Positions 30,249 through 38,560 of a stretch of DNA of 64,000 nucleotides are shown here, piece by piece. The stretch is taken from NCBI RefSeq assembly GCF_003313335.1, contig NZ_QMHP01000001.1, positions 372,001 to 436,000 of the forward strand, given 5' to 3'. This DNA comes from Pedobacter zeaxanthinifaciens (GTDB lineage Bacteria; Bacteroidota; Bacteroidia; Sphingobacteriales; Sphingobacteriaceae). A program made the translations under genes and the position numbers. The number at the start of each line of letters is the position of its first letter. Positions within the stretch are counted from its first letter, which is position 1. The notes beneath the pieces are model-generated. The model was not told the origin of the DNA and ran no database searches. It saw only the letters and a program-made list of their open reading frames with translations.

Positions 30249-32213
30249 TTAATTTTTAACTACCGGATAAGATACCTTTTCGTTTCCTTGTTTGATGGTA
30301 AGGAAATACATCCCTTTGCTTAAGTTTGATACATTAATAGGATAAATACTTTGAAGATTTTTCCCATTTACGGATGCGTTAAATTGTATTTTGCCAGTAA
30401 TATCTGTCAGGGTAAAGTTATATAACTTATCAGTAAATATTTGGTTAAGTTTAATTTTAAGTTCCGCCACCACTGGATTTGGATAAATCTGCGCTCCATT
30501 GCCAGATAAACTGAATGCCACTTGTGCGACATCGCTGTAGGAAAGTGTGCCGTCGGCATCTACGCCCTTCACCCGATAATAATTGTTGCCACTTAAAGGA
30601 TTTAAATCTGTATAACTATATGCTGATTTTTTCAATGCGCTTACACTACCAATCTCAACAAACTTGCTGTCATCGCCACTGCGCTCCACTACGTACTTCA
30701 TGGTATTTACTTCAGATGCCACATACCAATTAACCTGCACCGAAGAAGCAGACAGTTTCGCTTGAATACCTGTGTAGGTTACCGGAAGTACCCCAGTTGG
30801 CAGTATCCTCGAAGCATAAATTTCAGAATTTGTTGTGCCACTGCGGCCGTCTGTCCATGCAATAATGACATTATCGTTTCCATCAGTTTCGGCAACTACG
30901 TTTGCTTGAGAACCATTTGCATTACAAACAATCACACCAGCATCGTCCCAGCTTTTGGTTCCATCTGCATTCAATCGTTGTGCGTAAATGTCGTTACCTG
31001 TAGTAGCTGTATTTCTTGTATCCTGCCAAGCTAATATACTAGTACCAGCAACCTTTCCACTCATTAAAGTATATACTACTGTTGCGCTAACCACTTGGCC
31101 GGTTGCCACCGTAACCCCATTTGAAGCCCATTGTATCGCACCTAAACTGTTGACACGTTGTGCGAATATTCTTCTGCCAGTTGTTAAGTCGCGTGGATCC
31201 ATCCAAGTAACAATAGCGCCATTATTTCCATCGCTAATTACTTGCGCAAAGTCTTGACTGGCAGTGGCGTTACATAAGGATATCCCTCCAGCTGTCCAAG
31301 AAACACTACCATTGGCATTAACTTTTTGCATAAAGATATCGGCATTTGTTGAGCCGTTTCTCAAATCTTGCCAAGTAATAAAAAAGCCACTTGTACCATC
31401 CAAGGCTATGGACGGTTTAATTTGATTAGCAGCCACACCAGGAGTAATATTTACGCCATTTGCTGTCCATAAAAGGGTGCCATCGTTGTTAATTCGCTGA
31501 ACATAAATATCAGAATCGGAAGTAGTAATTCTAGGATCACCCCAGGCTAAATAAGCGCCACCACTGCCATCGGGCAATATCGACTGAGCAGTTTGCGTAT
31601 TAGCAGCCGCAACCACATTTACGTCGCCAGTCCACACGGGAGTTCCATTACTGATGTTTATTTTATGAACGAAAAGATCGGTTCCTGTTCCGCTGTTTCT
31701 AGCATCACGGAAAAAAATCATCGCTTCAGTACTATTCACCATCTTAATTACGGGAGCTAGTTGGTTTGCGCTAACACTAATCAGCTGAACCCCATTGCTG
31801 GCATACACAATGTTTCCAGCAGCATCAACACGTTGCGTGTAAATTTGAGTGTTTGCGCCACGAGCATCGGCCCAAGCCACAATAACCCCATCATTACCAT
31901 CTGGAGTAATTGAGGGCGATGACTGGTTTCCTGAGGCATTACAAACTAAAACTCCATTCGATGTCCATGCAACGCTTCCGTCATTATTGATTTTTTGAAT
32001 ATAAATATCATCTCCAGTAGTGGCGCTATTACGGCTATCCACCCAAGCAACAAATACATTGTTTTGGCTATCTTTGGTGGTAACAGGAGAAGTTTTAGTA
32101 CTTGTGCTTACTAAACCAGCAACGAGGTTGTTTTGGCTAGGATCACCGCTCCAGGACTGCGAAAAAGCAAATAAAGGCAGCAAAGCCAGTAAATTAAGTA
32201 AAGTTTTTTTCAT
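30249..32213 (-). CDS. Secreted repeat protein with type IX secretion C-terminal domain
   Basis: 654 aa. Signal peptide (KKTLLNLLALLPLFAFSQS). Residues about 45-470 hold eight or so repeats of roughly 55 residues, each with a W-x-D-x-R or WADARG/WVDSRN core (VIVAWADARG, FFITWQDLRNGSTNADI, SILAWQDTRNTATTGNDI), likely beta-propeller-like. A fibronectin-like segment follows (about 485-565), then a T9SS type A sorting domain (about 575-654) with NPVVAELKIKL and GMYFLTIKQGNEKV. The protein is predicted to be exported and released or anchored at the surface. It lies between the ECF sigma and FecR genes, so is probably co-expressed with its own regulator. Confidence 0.9.
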   Translation of the reverse strand: MKKTLLNLLALLPLFAFSQSWSGDPSQNNLVAGLVSTSTKTSPVTTKDSQNNVFVAWVDSRNSATTGDDIYIQKINNDGSVAWTSNGVLVCNASGNQSSPSITPDGNDGVIVAWADARGANTQIYTQRVDAAGNIVYASNGVQLISVSANQLAPVIKMVNSTEAMIFFRDARNSGTGTDLFVHKINISNGTPVWTGDVNVVAAANTQTAQSILPDGSGGAYLAWGDPRITTSDSDIYVQRINNDGTLLWTANGVNITPGVAANQIKPSIALDGTSGFFITWQDLRNGSTNADIFMQKVNANGSVSWTAGGISLCNATASQDFAQVISDGNNGAIVTWMDPRDLTTGRRIFAQRVNSLGAIQWASNGVTVATGQVVSATVVYTLMSGKVAGTSILAWQDTRNTATTGNDIYAQRLNADGTKSWDDAGVIVCNANGSQANVVAETDGNDNVIIAWTDGRSGTTNSEIYASRILPTGVLPVTYTGIQAKLSASSVQVNWYVASEVNTMKYVVERSGDDSKFVEIGSVSALKKSAYSYTDLNPLSGNNYYRVKGVDADGTLSYSDVAQVAFSLSGNGAQIYPNPVVAELKIKLNQIFTDKLYNFTLTDITGKIQFNASVNGKNLQSIYPINVSNLSKGMYFLTIKQGNEKVSYPVVKN

Positions 32214-32280
32214 ATCAATTAGGTTATAGTTAAAGGTTTTTTAACTACAGAGCACTAGTTCATAGAAATTTACTACGATT

Positions 32281-32841
32281 TTAAAATAATAATTTGAAAG
32301 AGGAGCGAAGGCGCTTCAAGGCATCATGAACTTGGTTGTATATAGTCCTAGGTTTGTTGTTCAACTGATGCGCAATTTCTTCGTAAGACATGCCATCGTA
32401 ATATTTAAGCAGCATGATTTGTCTTTGAGAGGGGCTTAATGATTGGAATGCATTGGCCAATTTCGCAGCATTCATTTCTTCGGTTTGGTTGGCAATGATT
32501 TCATCTTCGATAGATGGCGCAATTTCCTCCTGTATATGAATTAACTTCGATGGTAGTTTAATGTCTTTTATGATTTTTCGTTTCAGACAGGTAAAGAGAT
32601 AGGATTTGATGTTGTGAACTGTCGATAATCTCGTCCTTTTCTCCCATATCTCACAAAATAAATCATGGATTTGATCCTTCACAATATCAGCATCTTGGCA
32701 AATACTAAAACCAAAAAGATATAAGTGCTTGTAATTGGCATCATAAACTTGCATAAATGCAGTTTCATCTCCCGATTTTATTTTATTCCAGGTGATTTCG
32801 TCTGTGCTTCTTACTTTGTTGTCTGGGGAATTTTCTTGCAC
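32281..32841 (-). CDS. ECF (sigma-70 family) RNA polymerase sigma factor
   Basis: 186 aa with region 2 (about 20-90: FMQVYDANYKHLYLFGFSICQDADIVKDQIHDLFCEIWEKR) and region 4 (about 125-180: LSPSQRQIMLLKYYDGMSYEEIAHQLNNKPRTIYNQVHDALKRL). It directs transcription under control of the FecR-type anti-sigma factor encoded two genes on. The gene for the T9SS protein starts 67 bases later. There is no TonB receptor in this cluster. Confidence 0.94.
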   Translation of the reverse strand: MQENSPDNKVRSTDEITWNKIKSGDETAFMQVYDANYKHLYLFGFSICQDADIVKDQIHDLFCEIWEKRTRLSTVHNIKSYLFTCLKRKIIKDIKLPSKLIHIQEEIAPSIEDEIIANQTEEMNAAKLANAFQSLSPSQRQIMLLKYYDGMSYEEIAHQLNNKPRTIYNQVHDALKRLRSSFKLLF

Positions 32842-32926
32842 TATAGTTCAAAAGTAACGATTGCGCTCAGAAAATCAAAGAGATCCGGTCTTATTTGGTT
32901 AGCTTACCAATTCACGTACAACGTAG

Positions 32927-34141
32927 TTAATGATATTTTTTTAAGGTGCGATAACAAATTAATATCGATATACAGGCAAGCAAGGCGGCTGTAAAAAATG
33001 GAGCACCTGGAAAATAAATCGAACTGCTATTATGTTTAGTGAAATGGGCAAAAATGAACGACATTAGCGTTGGCCCAATGATATTAGCCAAACTCATAAA
33101 GCCAGTCATAATTCCTTGCATTTCACCCTGCTCATCGGCTTTTACTTGAGTGGAAATGATACCCTGCATAGCCGGTCCGGTTATCCCCGCTAGGGCATAA
33201 GGCACCATGAATGCAAACATCATCCAGCCTTCAGAGGCAAAAGCGAATAAAATAAAGCCAACTACATACAGCATCAAGCCCATCATTACTGCCTTTTTAT
33301 TGCCAAATTTTGGAATGATAATGCGAATGAGCCAGCCCTGAACAATCCCAACGGTTAGGCCTACGAAACCTAAAGAATAGCCAACCCAAGCTTTATTCCA
33401 GCCAAATTTTTCTTTGGTGTAGTAGGTCCAAACGGTTTGTGTTGACTGCGCTGCAATATATAAAATCAGTAATGCTGCAAGCAACCCAAGTAAAGCTGGA
33501 AATTTCTTCAATCGCAATAATGCGCCAACCGGATTGGCTCTTTTCCATTCAAATGCTCTTCTGTTTTCTGGTTTCAGGGATTCAGGCAAAATGAAGTAAC
33601 CGTAAAGCCAATTCAGCAGCGATAAGCCACCTGCAATCATAAAAGGTACTCTAGTACCAATTTCTCCGAAAACGCCACCAATTACAGGGCCAATAATGAA
33701 ACCTAAACCAAACGCAGCACCAATTAAACCGAAGTTTTGTGAGCGCTTTTCAGGTGTGCTTACATCGGCAATATAAGCGGAAGCGGTAGTAATGCTGGCA
33801 CCACATAAACCTGCTAAAATGCGGCCGATAAATAACAGTGTGATGGTATGCGCAAAAGAGAGGAAGAAATAATCAACAGCCATACCAAACAGCGAAATCA
33901 ACAACACTGGCCGTCTGCCTAGTTTATCGCTCAACGAACCCAAGATAGGTGAGCAGGCGAACATCATTAACGAGTAGGTGGTTAGTAAAATACCACCATA
34001 CTCCGAGGCTTTACTTAAACTCGAACCCGTAAGTTCTTGTATTAAATCCGGCATAATCGGGATAATAATTCCGAAGCCGATACAGTCGAATAGGATGGTT
34101 ACTAGAATGAAGAATACGCCAGCACTTCTGTTGTTTGACAT
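32927..34141 (-). CDS. MFS transporter, Tet/TCR-type drug exporter
   Basis: 404 aa with 12 membrane helices. The first helix has the DCIGFGIIIPIMPDLI segment and the loop 2-3 motif A reads GSLSDKLGRRPVLL, both typical of drug:H+ antiporters of the TetA group. Substrate not known: it could be tetracycline-like drugs or a metabolite. Candidate -7 box on the minus strand TACATTTG (34167-34160) lies 19 bases upstream of the ATG. It is separate from the ECF gene (85-base gap). Confidence 0.9.
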   Translation of the reverse strand: MSNNRSAGVFFILVTILFDCIGFGIIIPIMPDLIQELTGSSLSKASEYGGILLTTYSLMMFACSPILGSLSDKLGRRPVLLISLFGMAVDYFFLSFAHTITLLFIGRILAGLCGASITTASAYIADVSTPEKRSQNFGLIGAAFGLGFIIGPVIGGVFGEIGTRVPFMIAGGLSLLNWLYGYFILPESLKPENRRAFEWKRANPVGALLRLKKFPALLGLLAALLILYIAAQSTQTVWTYYTKEKFGWNKAWVGYSLGFVGLTVGIVQGWLIRIIIPKFGNKKAVMMGLMLYVVGFILFAFASEGWMMFAFMVPYALAGITGPAMQGIISTQVKADEQGEMQGIMTGFMSLANIIGPTLMSFIFAHFTKHNSSSIYFPGAPFFTAALLACISILICYRTLKKYH

Positions 34142-34511
34142 TTGATATTTGTTGACCTACAAATGTAATTTAATTATTTTCAATTATGGAGGTAGAATAT
34201 AAAAGGAAATTAAGAGATCAAAGTAATCAACTTAATAATGAAACAGCTATTGAAGTGCGAAGATAGTATGGTCTTAAAAATTCAATCAAAACATCAAACT
34301 TACCATTTATTTGGTGAAAATAGTAACCAAATTAAATTCTAAATTAAAACATAACTATTTATAAATTAATAATATAAAAATATTAAGATAAAGTTTAAAT
34401 TTATCTTAAACCCCAGTTACAAGCCTTAATTGTTTAAATATTCAAAATTATATTCTGTTTAATATAATTTTAAACTGTATTACAGCTATTTATGGTTTTT
34501 ATATTAAGTAT
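34142..34511. other. A/T-rich gene-free spacer with a perfect inverted repeat
   Basis: 370 bases with no convincing gene. TTAAGATAAA (34383-34392) and TTTATCTTAA (34400-34409) form a perfect 10-bp inverted repeat around GTTTAAA, and ATTTGGT/ACCAAAT (34309-34332) is a second. A 26-codon ATG frame at 34186 has no homology features. The spacer could contain an operator, a small RNA or only promoters. Confidence 0.5.
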
Positions 34512-34760
34512 TTATTGCTGTCTTTGGTAAGCGGCAGTGAAATCTGATCTCATGGTTCTAAAGCGCTCCACTACACTGTCGATAAATGCTTCATCGATAA
34601 TTTGAAAGACTTCATTTACGCCGCCACCGGTTAGGTCTAACTCTGATATTTTATAACTCTGCTCATACGGACCTTGCTCAAATTTGACGATGAATTTTTG
34701 ATTCATACTAAAGATGCTAATCTTACATTGTGGATGTGGAAGTTCTGCGATTACTCTCAT
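34512..34760 (-). CDS. Small conserved protein of unknown function (82 aa)
   Basis: No signal peptide, no membrane segment, no motif I can name. The sequence starts MRVIAELPHPQCKISIFSMN, then KFIVKFEQGPYEQSYKISE and a C-terminal helix (EVFQIIDEAFIDSVVERFRTM), suggesting a small mixed alpha/beta fold. It has the look of the small Bacteroidota-restricted proteins. It lies alone: S46 peptidase upstream on the same strand, 130 bases away beyond a terminator, and the A/T-rich spacer downstream. Confidence 0.7.
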   Translation of the reverse strand: MRVIAELPHPQCKISIFSMNQKFIVKFEQGPYEQSYKISELDLTGGGVNEVFQIIDEAFIDSVVERFRTMRSDFTAAYQRQQ

Positions 34761-34835
34761 TTTAAATACGATTTGGGTTTAGAAATTAGCTAGGAAGATG
34801 TGTTGCTAAAGTGTTTGGCTGTTATCTTAAGAAAT

Positions 34836-34876
34836 CAAAAAAGCGACACCCATTAATTATTTTAATGCAGTGCCGC
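34836..34876 (-). terminator. Terminator of the S46 peptidase gene
   Basis: Read on the minus strand, GCGGCAC (34876-34870) pairs with GTGTCGC (34849-34843) with one G-U pair, with an inner CATTA/TAATG stem, then TTTTTT (34842-34837). Confidence 0.7.
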
Positions 34877-34890
34877 CTTAATAAATTGAA

Positions 34891-37059
34891 TTATAATTTA
34901 ACGCCCATTTCTTGAAGTAGAAAGTCGGCTTTATCTATTTTAGATGCTGCCCAAAGTACGTATCTGATATCGACACCTATTGATCTGCTGTAGCTTTCAT
35001 TCCAAGCATAATCATTAATGGTAGCGCCATAAGCACGGTCGAAATTTACGCCAATTAATTCGCCATTTGCGTTCATGATAGGTGAGCCAGAATTACCTCC
35101 GGTGGTATCCATATTGTAAAGAAATGCTACCGGAACATCGTTAAGTTCCTTTTTGGCGAACATTCCAAAATCCTTATTTGCCCATAATTGCTTAATGATG
35201 CTAGGGTAACCAAAATCTGGATTACCAGTAGCGCCTTTTTCCAAAATACCTTTGATTGTGGTATATGGCGACATGTAAGTTGCATCAGCAGGAGAGTATC
35301 CACGCACATAGCCGTAAGTTAACCTTAACGTGCTGTTGGCATCTGGCACAAAATTCTTCTTTAAGAACTTCTCTTTTACATTCACGTAGTCACCCATTAA
35401 TTTGTTTAGTATACCATCTCTGCGATCTTTTTCTGGCTTCAGCTCCGCAATCTGACGAGCGATATCATTTTCAAAAAGCAGCAAACCATCATTATAATCA
35501 CTAATAGATTTGCTGGATTTCAGCAGCGTATTTAGCACGTAATTTTGATCTTTTAATTTGGTTAACCCATAAGCATCGTTAATGTAGTCATCAACCATAG
35601 CTTCGTTATTGCTACCCCTGTTCGTAATTTTATCTACAGCGGCAACACGTTGGTTAGGTGTAAACGCAACGGCATCCATCATCATTCGCTTCAATATCTT
35701 TCGGTCCACGTCCACATCATAAGCTTCGTAAATGTTATTAAGCGCTTGTTTTACTCTGGCAATGTTATTATCAAAAAATGCCTGCTTTTGAGCCGCGGGT
35801 TGTTGGTTCAAAGCCGATTTAAATGAGTTGATATTTTTAGCCACGTTTAGTAAGCTTGTGGAGTTATAAATCTGACTTAGCCAAAGATCTCTATTTGCAT
35901 CTCCATTAATCAATTGGTATAAACGATCAATATTTTCCATCAAATTGCCATACTGCGCCTTCATGTCCACGTTTTCATTGATGAATTGCGCCAAAGCAGC
36001 ATCTTCTTGTTTCTTTTGAGCAACGAGGTCTATTCCCTTAATTCCAGCCATTTTACCGCGATAGTTTTTCATCACGTTGGCATTTCTTTTAATACGGGTA
36101 GCCAATTTGATTTCGGTAGCTTTACTCTTTTTACCTACACTTTCCATGGTGCTATTTTGAAAATCGTAAAGCTCAGAAGTATAAGGAAGCACGTAATTTG
36201 CCTGATACTCGATAAATTGAGCCGGACGGTGACGGAAAGTACGTCCAGGATAGCCTAGAATGAAAACAAAATCTTCTTCGTTAGTTCCGTTAGGATTTAC
36301 TTTTAATGATTTTTTTGGCTTGAAAGGTACATTATCCTTACTGTATTTTGCCGGCTTGCCATCTTTGCCAACATAAGCTCTCATGAACGAATAATCGCCG
36401 GTATGCCTTGGCCAAACCCAGTTATCAGTTTCGCCACCAAATTCACCAATTTGTCGGTTTGGTACATAAACCAATCTTACATCCTGTATCGTTTTATACC
36501 TGAAAAGCACATAGGTTTTACCTATAAACATTTCAGATACTTCTGCCTTAATGCTTGGGTCCTTTTGCTCGGCTTCAGCAGCGATATTTTTCATTTGATT
36601 ATTGATCATTTGCAAACGAGCTGCCGGATCATCAACATTCGCTACGGCTCCTAAAACTCTATCCGAAACATCTTCATAGCTATCTGTAATTCGGCAAGTT
36701 AGGCCTTTTGCTTCAATTTCCTGTTCACGTGTTCTAGCAACAAAACCATTGTTCAAATAGTCGTTTTCAGGTGTACTTGCTAATTGAACGGCACTAAAAG
36801 CGCAATGATGGTTGGTGATGATTAAACCTTCATCAGAAACAAACGAACCAGTACAGCCGCCTACGTTTACCAATGCGTCAACTAAACTGATGCCATTGGG
36901 GTTATAAACTTCGTTTTGATCAATTTTTAAACCAGCCTTTTTCAAGTCTACTTTATGGATCTCACTTAGCGGGAACATTCCTTCTTCACGCACATTATAC
37001 CCAACTAAACTTACCGCACCAACAAGAAGTGAAGTAATTAATAAGCTCTTTTTATTCAT
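34891..37059 (-). CDS. S46-family dipeptidyl-peptidase, probably DPP11-like
   Basis: 722 aa from ATG 37059 (a longer form 30 bases upstream would spoil the signal peptide). The S46 catalytic triad is apparent: His84/85 in TNHHCAF, an Asp in the 212-222 region (GGETDNWVWPRHTGDYS), and Ser657 in GGNSGSP. Arg675, 18 residues after the serine, corresponds to Arg673 of P. gingivalis DPP11 (serine 655), the residue that selects acidic Asp/Glu P1; DPP7 has Gly there. So this enzyme is inferred to remove Xaa-Asp/Glu dipeptides. Periplasmic by its N-terminal signal (LLITSLLVGAVSLVG). Confidence 0.93.
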   Translation of the reverse strand: MNKKSLLITSLLVGAVSLVGYNVREEGMFPLSEIHKVDLKKAGLKIDQNEVYNPNGISLVDALVNVGGCTGSFVSDEGLIITNHHCAFSAVQLASTPENDYLNNGFVARTREQEIEAKGLTCRITDSYEDVSDRVLGAVANVDDPAARLQMINNQMKNIAAEAEQKDPSIKAEVSEMFIGKTYVLFRYKTIQDVRLVYVPNRQIGEFGGETDNWVWPRHTGDYSFMRAYVGKDGKPAKYSKDNVPFKPKKSLKVNPNGTNEEDFVFILGYPGRTFRHRPAQFIEYQANYVLPYTSELYDFQNSTMESVGKKSKATEIKLATRIKRNANVMKNYRGKMAGIKGIDLVAQKKQEDAALAQFINENVDMKAQYGNLMENIDRLYQLINGDANRDLWLSQIYNSTSLLNVAKNINSFKSALNQQPAAQKQAFFDNNIARVKQALNNIYEAYDVDVDRKILKRMMMDAVAFTPNQRVAAVDKITNRGSNNEAMVDDYINDAYGLTKLKDQNYVLNTLLKSSKSISDYNDGLLLFENDIARQIAELKPEKDRRDGILNKLMGDYVNVKEKFLKKNFVPDANSTLRLTYGYVRGYSPADATYMSPYTTIKGILEKGATGNPDFGYPSIIKQLWANKDFGMFAKKELNDVPVAFLYNMDTTGGNSGSPIMNANGELIGVNFDRAYGATINDYAWNESYSRSIGVDIRYVLWAASKIDKADFLLQEMGVKL

Positions 37060-37219
37060 TTTATTGTGAGTTAACTTGTAATGTTTCAAAGCTACTGAAA
37101 TACTTTTAACTGCAAAAAACCAAGAGCTAGCAGCACAATGTTCGTCCAGCCAAGATTAGTGGGCTAACTACTTAAGATTTTGATGATAATTACTTAACAG
37201 ACAATTAATTTAACCGCCG

Positions 37220-37227
37220 TAGCTTTG
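37220..37227 (+). promoter_or_regulatory. -7 box for the 52-aa membrane protein
   Basis: TAGCTTTG is a perfect TAnnTTTG match, 16 bases before the ATG at 37244. The -33 region is TTAA-like and weak. Confidence 0.5.
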
Positions 37228-37243
37228 TATTAAAACAATAGCA

Positions 37244-37402
37244 ATGAAAATCAATTTTATTATTGTTGCGGTAGCTCTGGTAGCTATTTTAGGCTTCATT
37301 TACTTTGTAATTAAGCGCAATCGAAAAGATCAGGCTGAGTTAGAAAAGGAGCTAAACCAAAGCGAATTGAAAGCACCAAAACATAGCGCTCCTAAAGTAT
37401 AA
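37244..37402 (+). CDS. Small single-pass membrane protein (52 aa)
   Basis: 52 codons plus stop: MKINFIIVAVALVAILGFI is a strongly hydrophobic helix (residues about 4-22), followed by a basic IKRNRKDQ and a charged, likely cytoplasmic tail (AELEKELNQSELKAPKH). The reading frame is well formed, the codon use matches neighbours and a -7 box precedes it. Its stop TAA (37400-37402) abuts the peroxidase stop on the other strand with no gap. Function unknown; it resembles small helper or stress membrane proteins. Confidence 0.65.
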   Translation: MKINFIIVAVALVAILGFIYFVIKRNRKDQAELEKELNQSELKAPKHSAPKV

Positions 37403-38542
37403 TTATCTGGGCAATTGATTAGGCGCCTGTATTTTTATTGGAGATGATAGCGCTTCTAAAAACGCGATAATTGCTTTTCTTTCTCCAACGCTCAACATAA
37501 TCCCACGCAATAGCTTATCGTTTTTAGGGAATAATTTATCCAGTTTTTGATCTCCCTCGGGGGCAACATCAGGCATGCCCATGTTGTAAAGAATCATTAA
37601 ACTATCCAATGTTTTTACCGAACCGTTATGAAACCAAGGTCCCGTTTGAGCTGCATTCCTCAATCCTGGCGTTTTAAATTTACCCACATCCTCGTTTTTC
37701 CTACTCACGTTGTAAAGTCCTAAATCTTGGTTTGCTTTTCCGTATTCGGATAAACCGAGATTATGAAACTCATTATCGGTAAAATATGGACCGTAGTGGC
37801 AATTCATGCATCTAGCTTTGGTTCTAAAAAGATGCAAGCCCCTCAACTGCTGGTCGGTTAAAGCAAGAGTATCTCCATTTAAAAAGTGATCAAATGCAGA
37901 TGGTTCGCTAACTATGGTTTGTTGAAATGTAGCCAAACTTTTGAAGATACGTTCATTAGTCACTTTTGCCGTTCCAAAGGCAGACTTAAAATACATCTTA
38001 TACCCCTTAATCTTCGAAATTTTAGAAGCTAAAGAACTTAAGTTTTGGTTCATCTCATTGTGTGCACTAATTGGACCTTCAGCCTGTTGCGCTAAGGTTT
38101 TTGCCCGCCCATCCCAAAAGAAGCTTTTGTAAAACCACACATTTTCCAAAGCCGGCGCATTGCGTATATTCGGTAAGTCATCATGCCCTAAGGAAACCTC
38201 TTTTGCATCGGCCCAAAACAAATTGGGAGCATGGCAAGTAGCGCAGGATATTTTTTTAGATGCCGATAGCCTCGGATCAAAAAACAGCAACTTCCCAAGT
38301 AAGATGATTGGTTGTGTTTCAATGTCAGAGGTATCAATAGGAGATTTCAGCAAAGTTCCAAGCTCGGTGAATTTCACGCTCTGATCTACGTTAGGCTTGG
38401 GCCAAAGGTGGGGTGGCCGCGAATATACTTTTCTAAGCGTGTCTGCATTTGATTGTATTTCAACACTCCATTCTGACGACTTGAACGAAAGCAAAATCAA
38501 GCCGATAAATAAAATAGAAAGTAAACTAAGCGCTTTATTCAT
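37403..38542 (-). CDS. Diheme cytochrome c peroxidase
   Basis: 379 aa from ATG 38542, with a signal peptide (NKALSLLSILFIGLILLSF). Two c-type heme sites: C100-A-T-C103-H104 (N-terminal heme) and C245-M-N-C248-H249. Around them are the family features FDPRLSASKKISCATCH, NVWFYKSFFWDGR and MNCHYGPYFTDNEFHNLG. Such enzymes reduce hydrogen peroxide with electrons from cytochromes in the periplasm, although some relatives act in cofactor modification. The longer start at 38557 would add 5 residues. Tail-to-tail with the 52-aa gene. Confidence 0.93.
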   Translation of the reverse strand: MNKALSLLSILFIGLILLSFKSSEWSVEIQSNADTLRKVYSRPPHLWPKPNVDQSVKFTELGTLLKSPIDTSDIETQPIILLGKLLFFDPRLSASKKISCATCHAPNLFWADAKEVSLGHDDLPNIRNAPALENVWFYKSFFWDGRAKTLAQQAEGPISAHNEMNQNLSSLASKISKIKGYKMYFKSAFGTAKVTNERIFKSLATFQQTIVSEPSAFDHFLNGDTLALTDQQLRGLHLFRTKARCMNCHYGPYFTDNEFHNLGLSEYGKANQDLGLYNVSRKNEDVGKFKTPGLRNAAQTGPWFHNGSVKTLDSLMILYNMGMPDVAPEGDQKLDKLFPKNDKLLRGIMLSVGERKAIIAFLEALSSPIKIQAPNQLPR

Positions 38543-38560
38543 GCCACAAAAATACAAACC

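Noticed and set aside
34186..34266. 26-codon ATG frame in the A/T-rich spacer
   Set aside because: Too short, no hydrophobic segment, no conserved feature visible.
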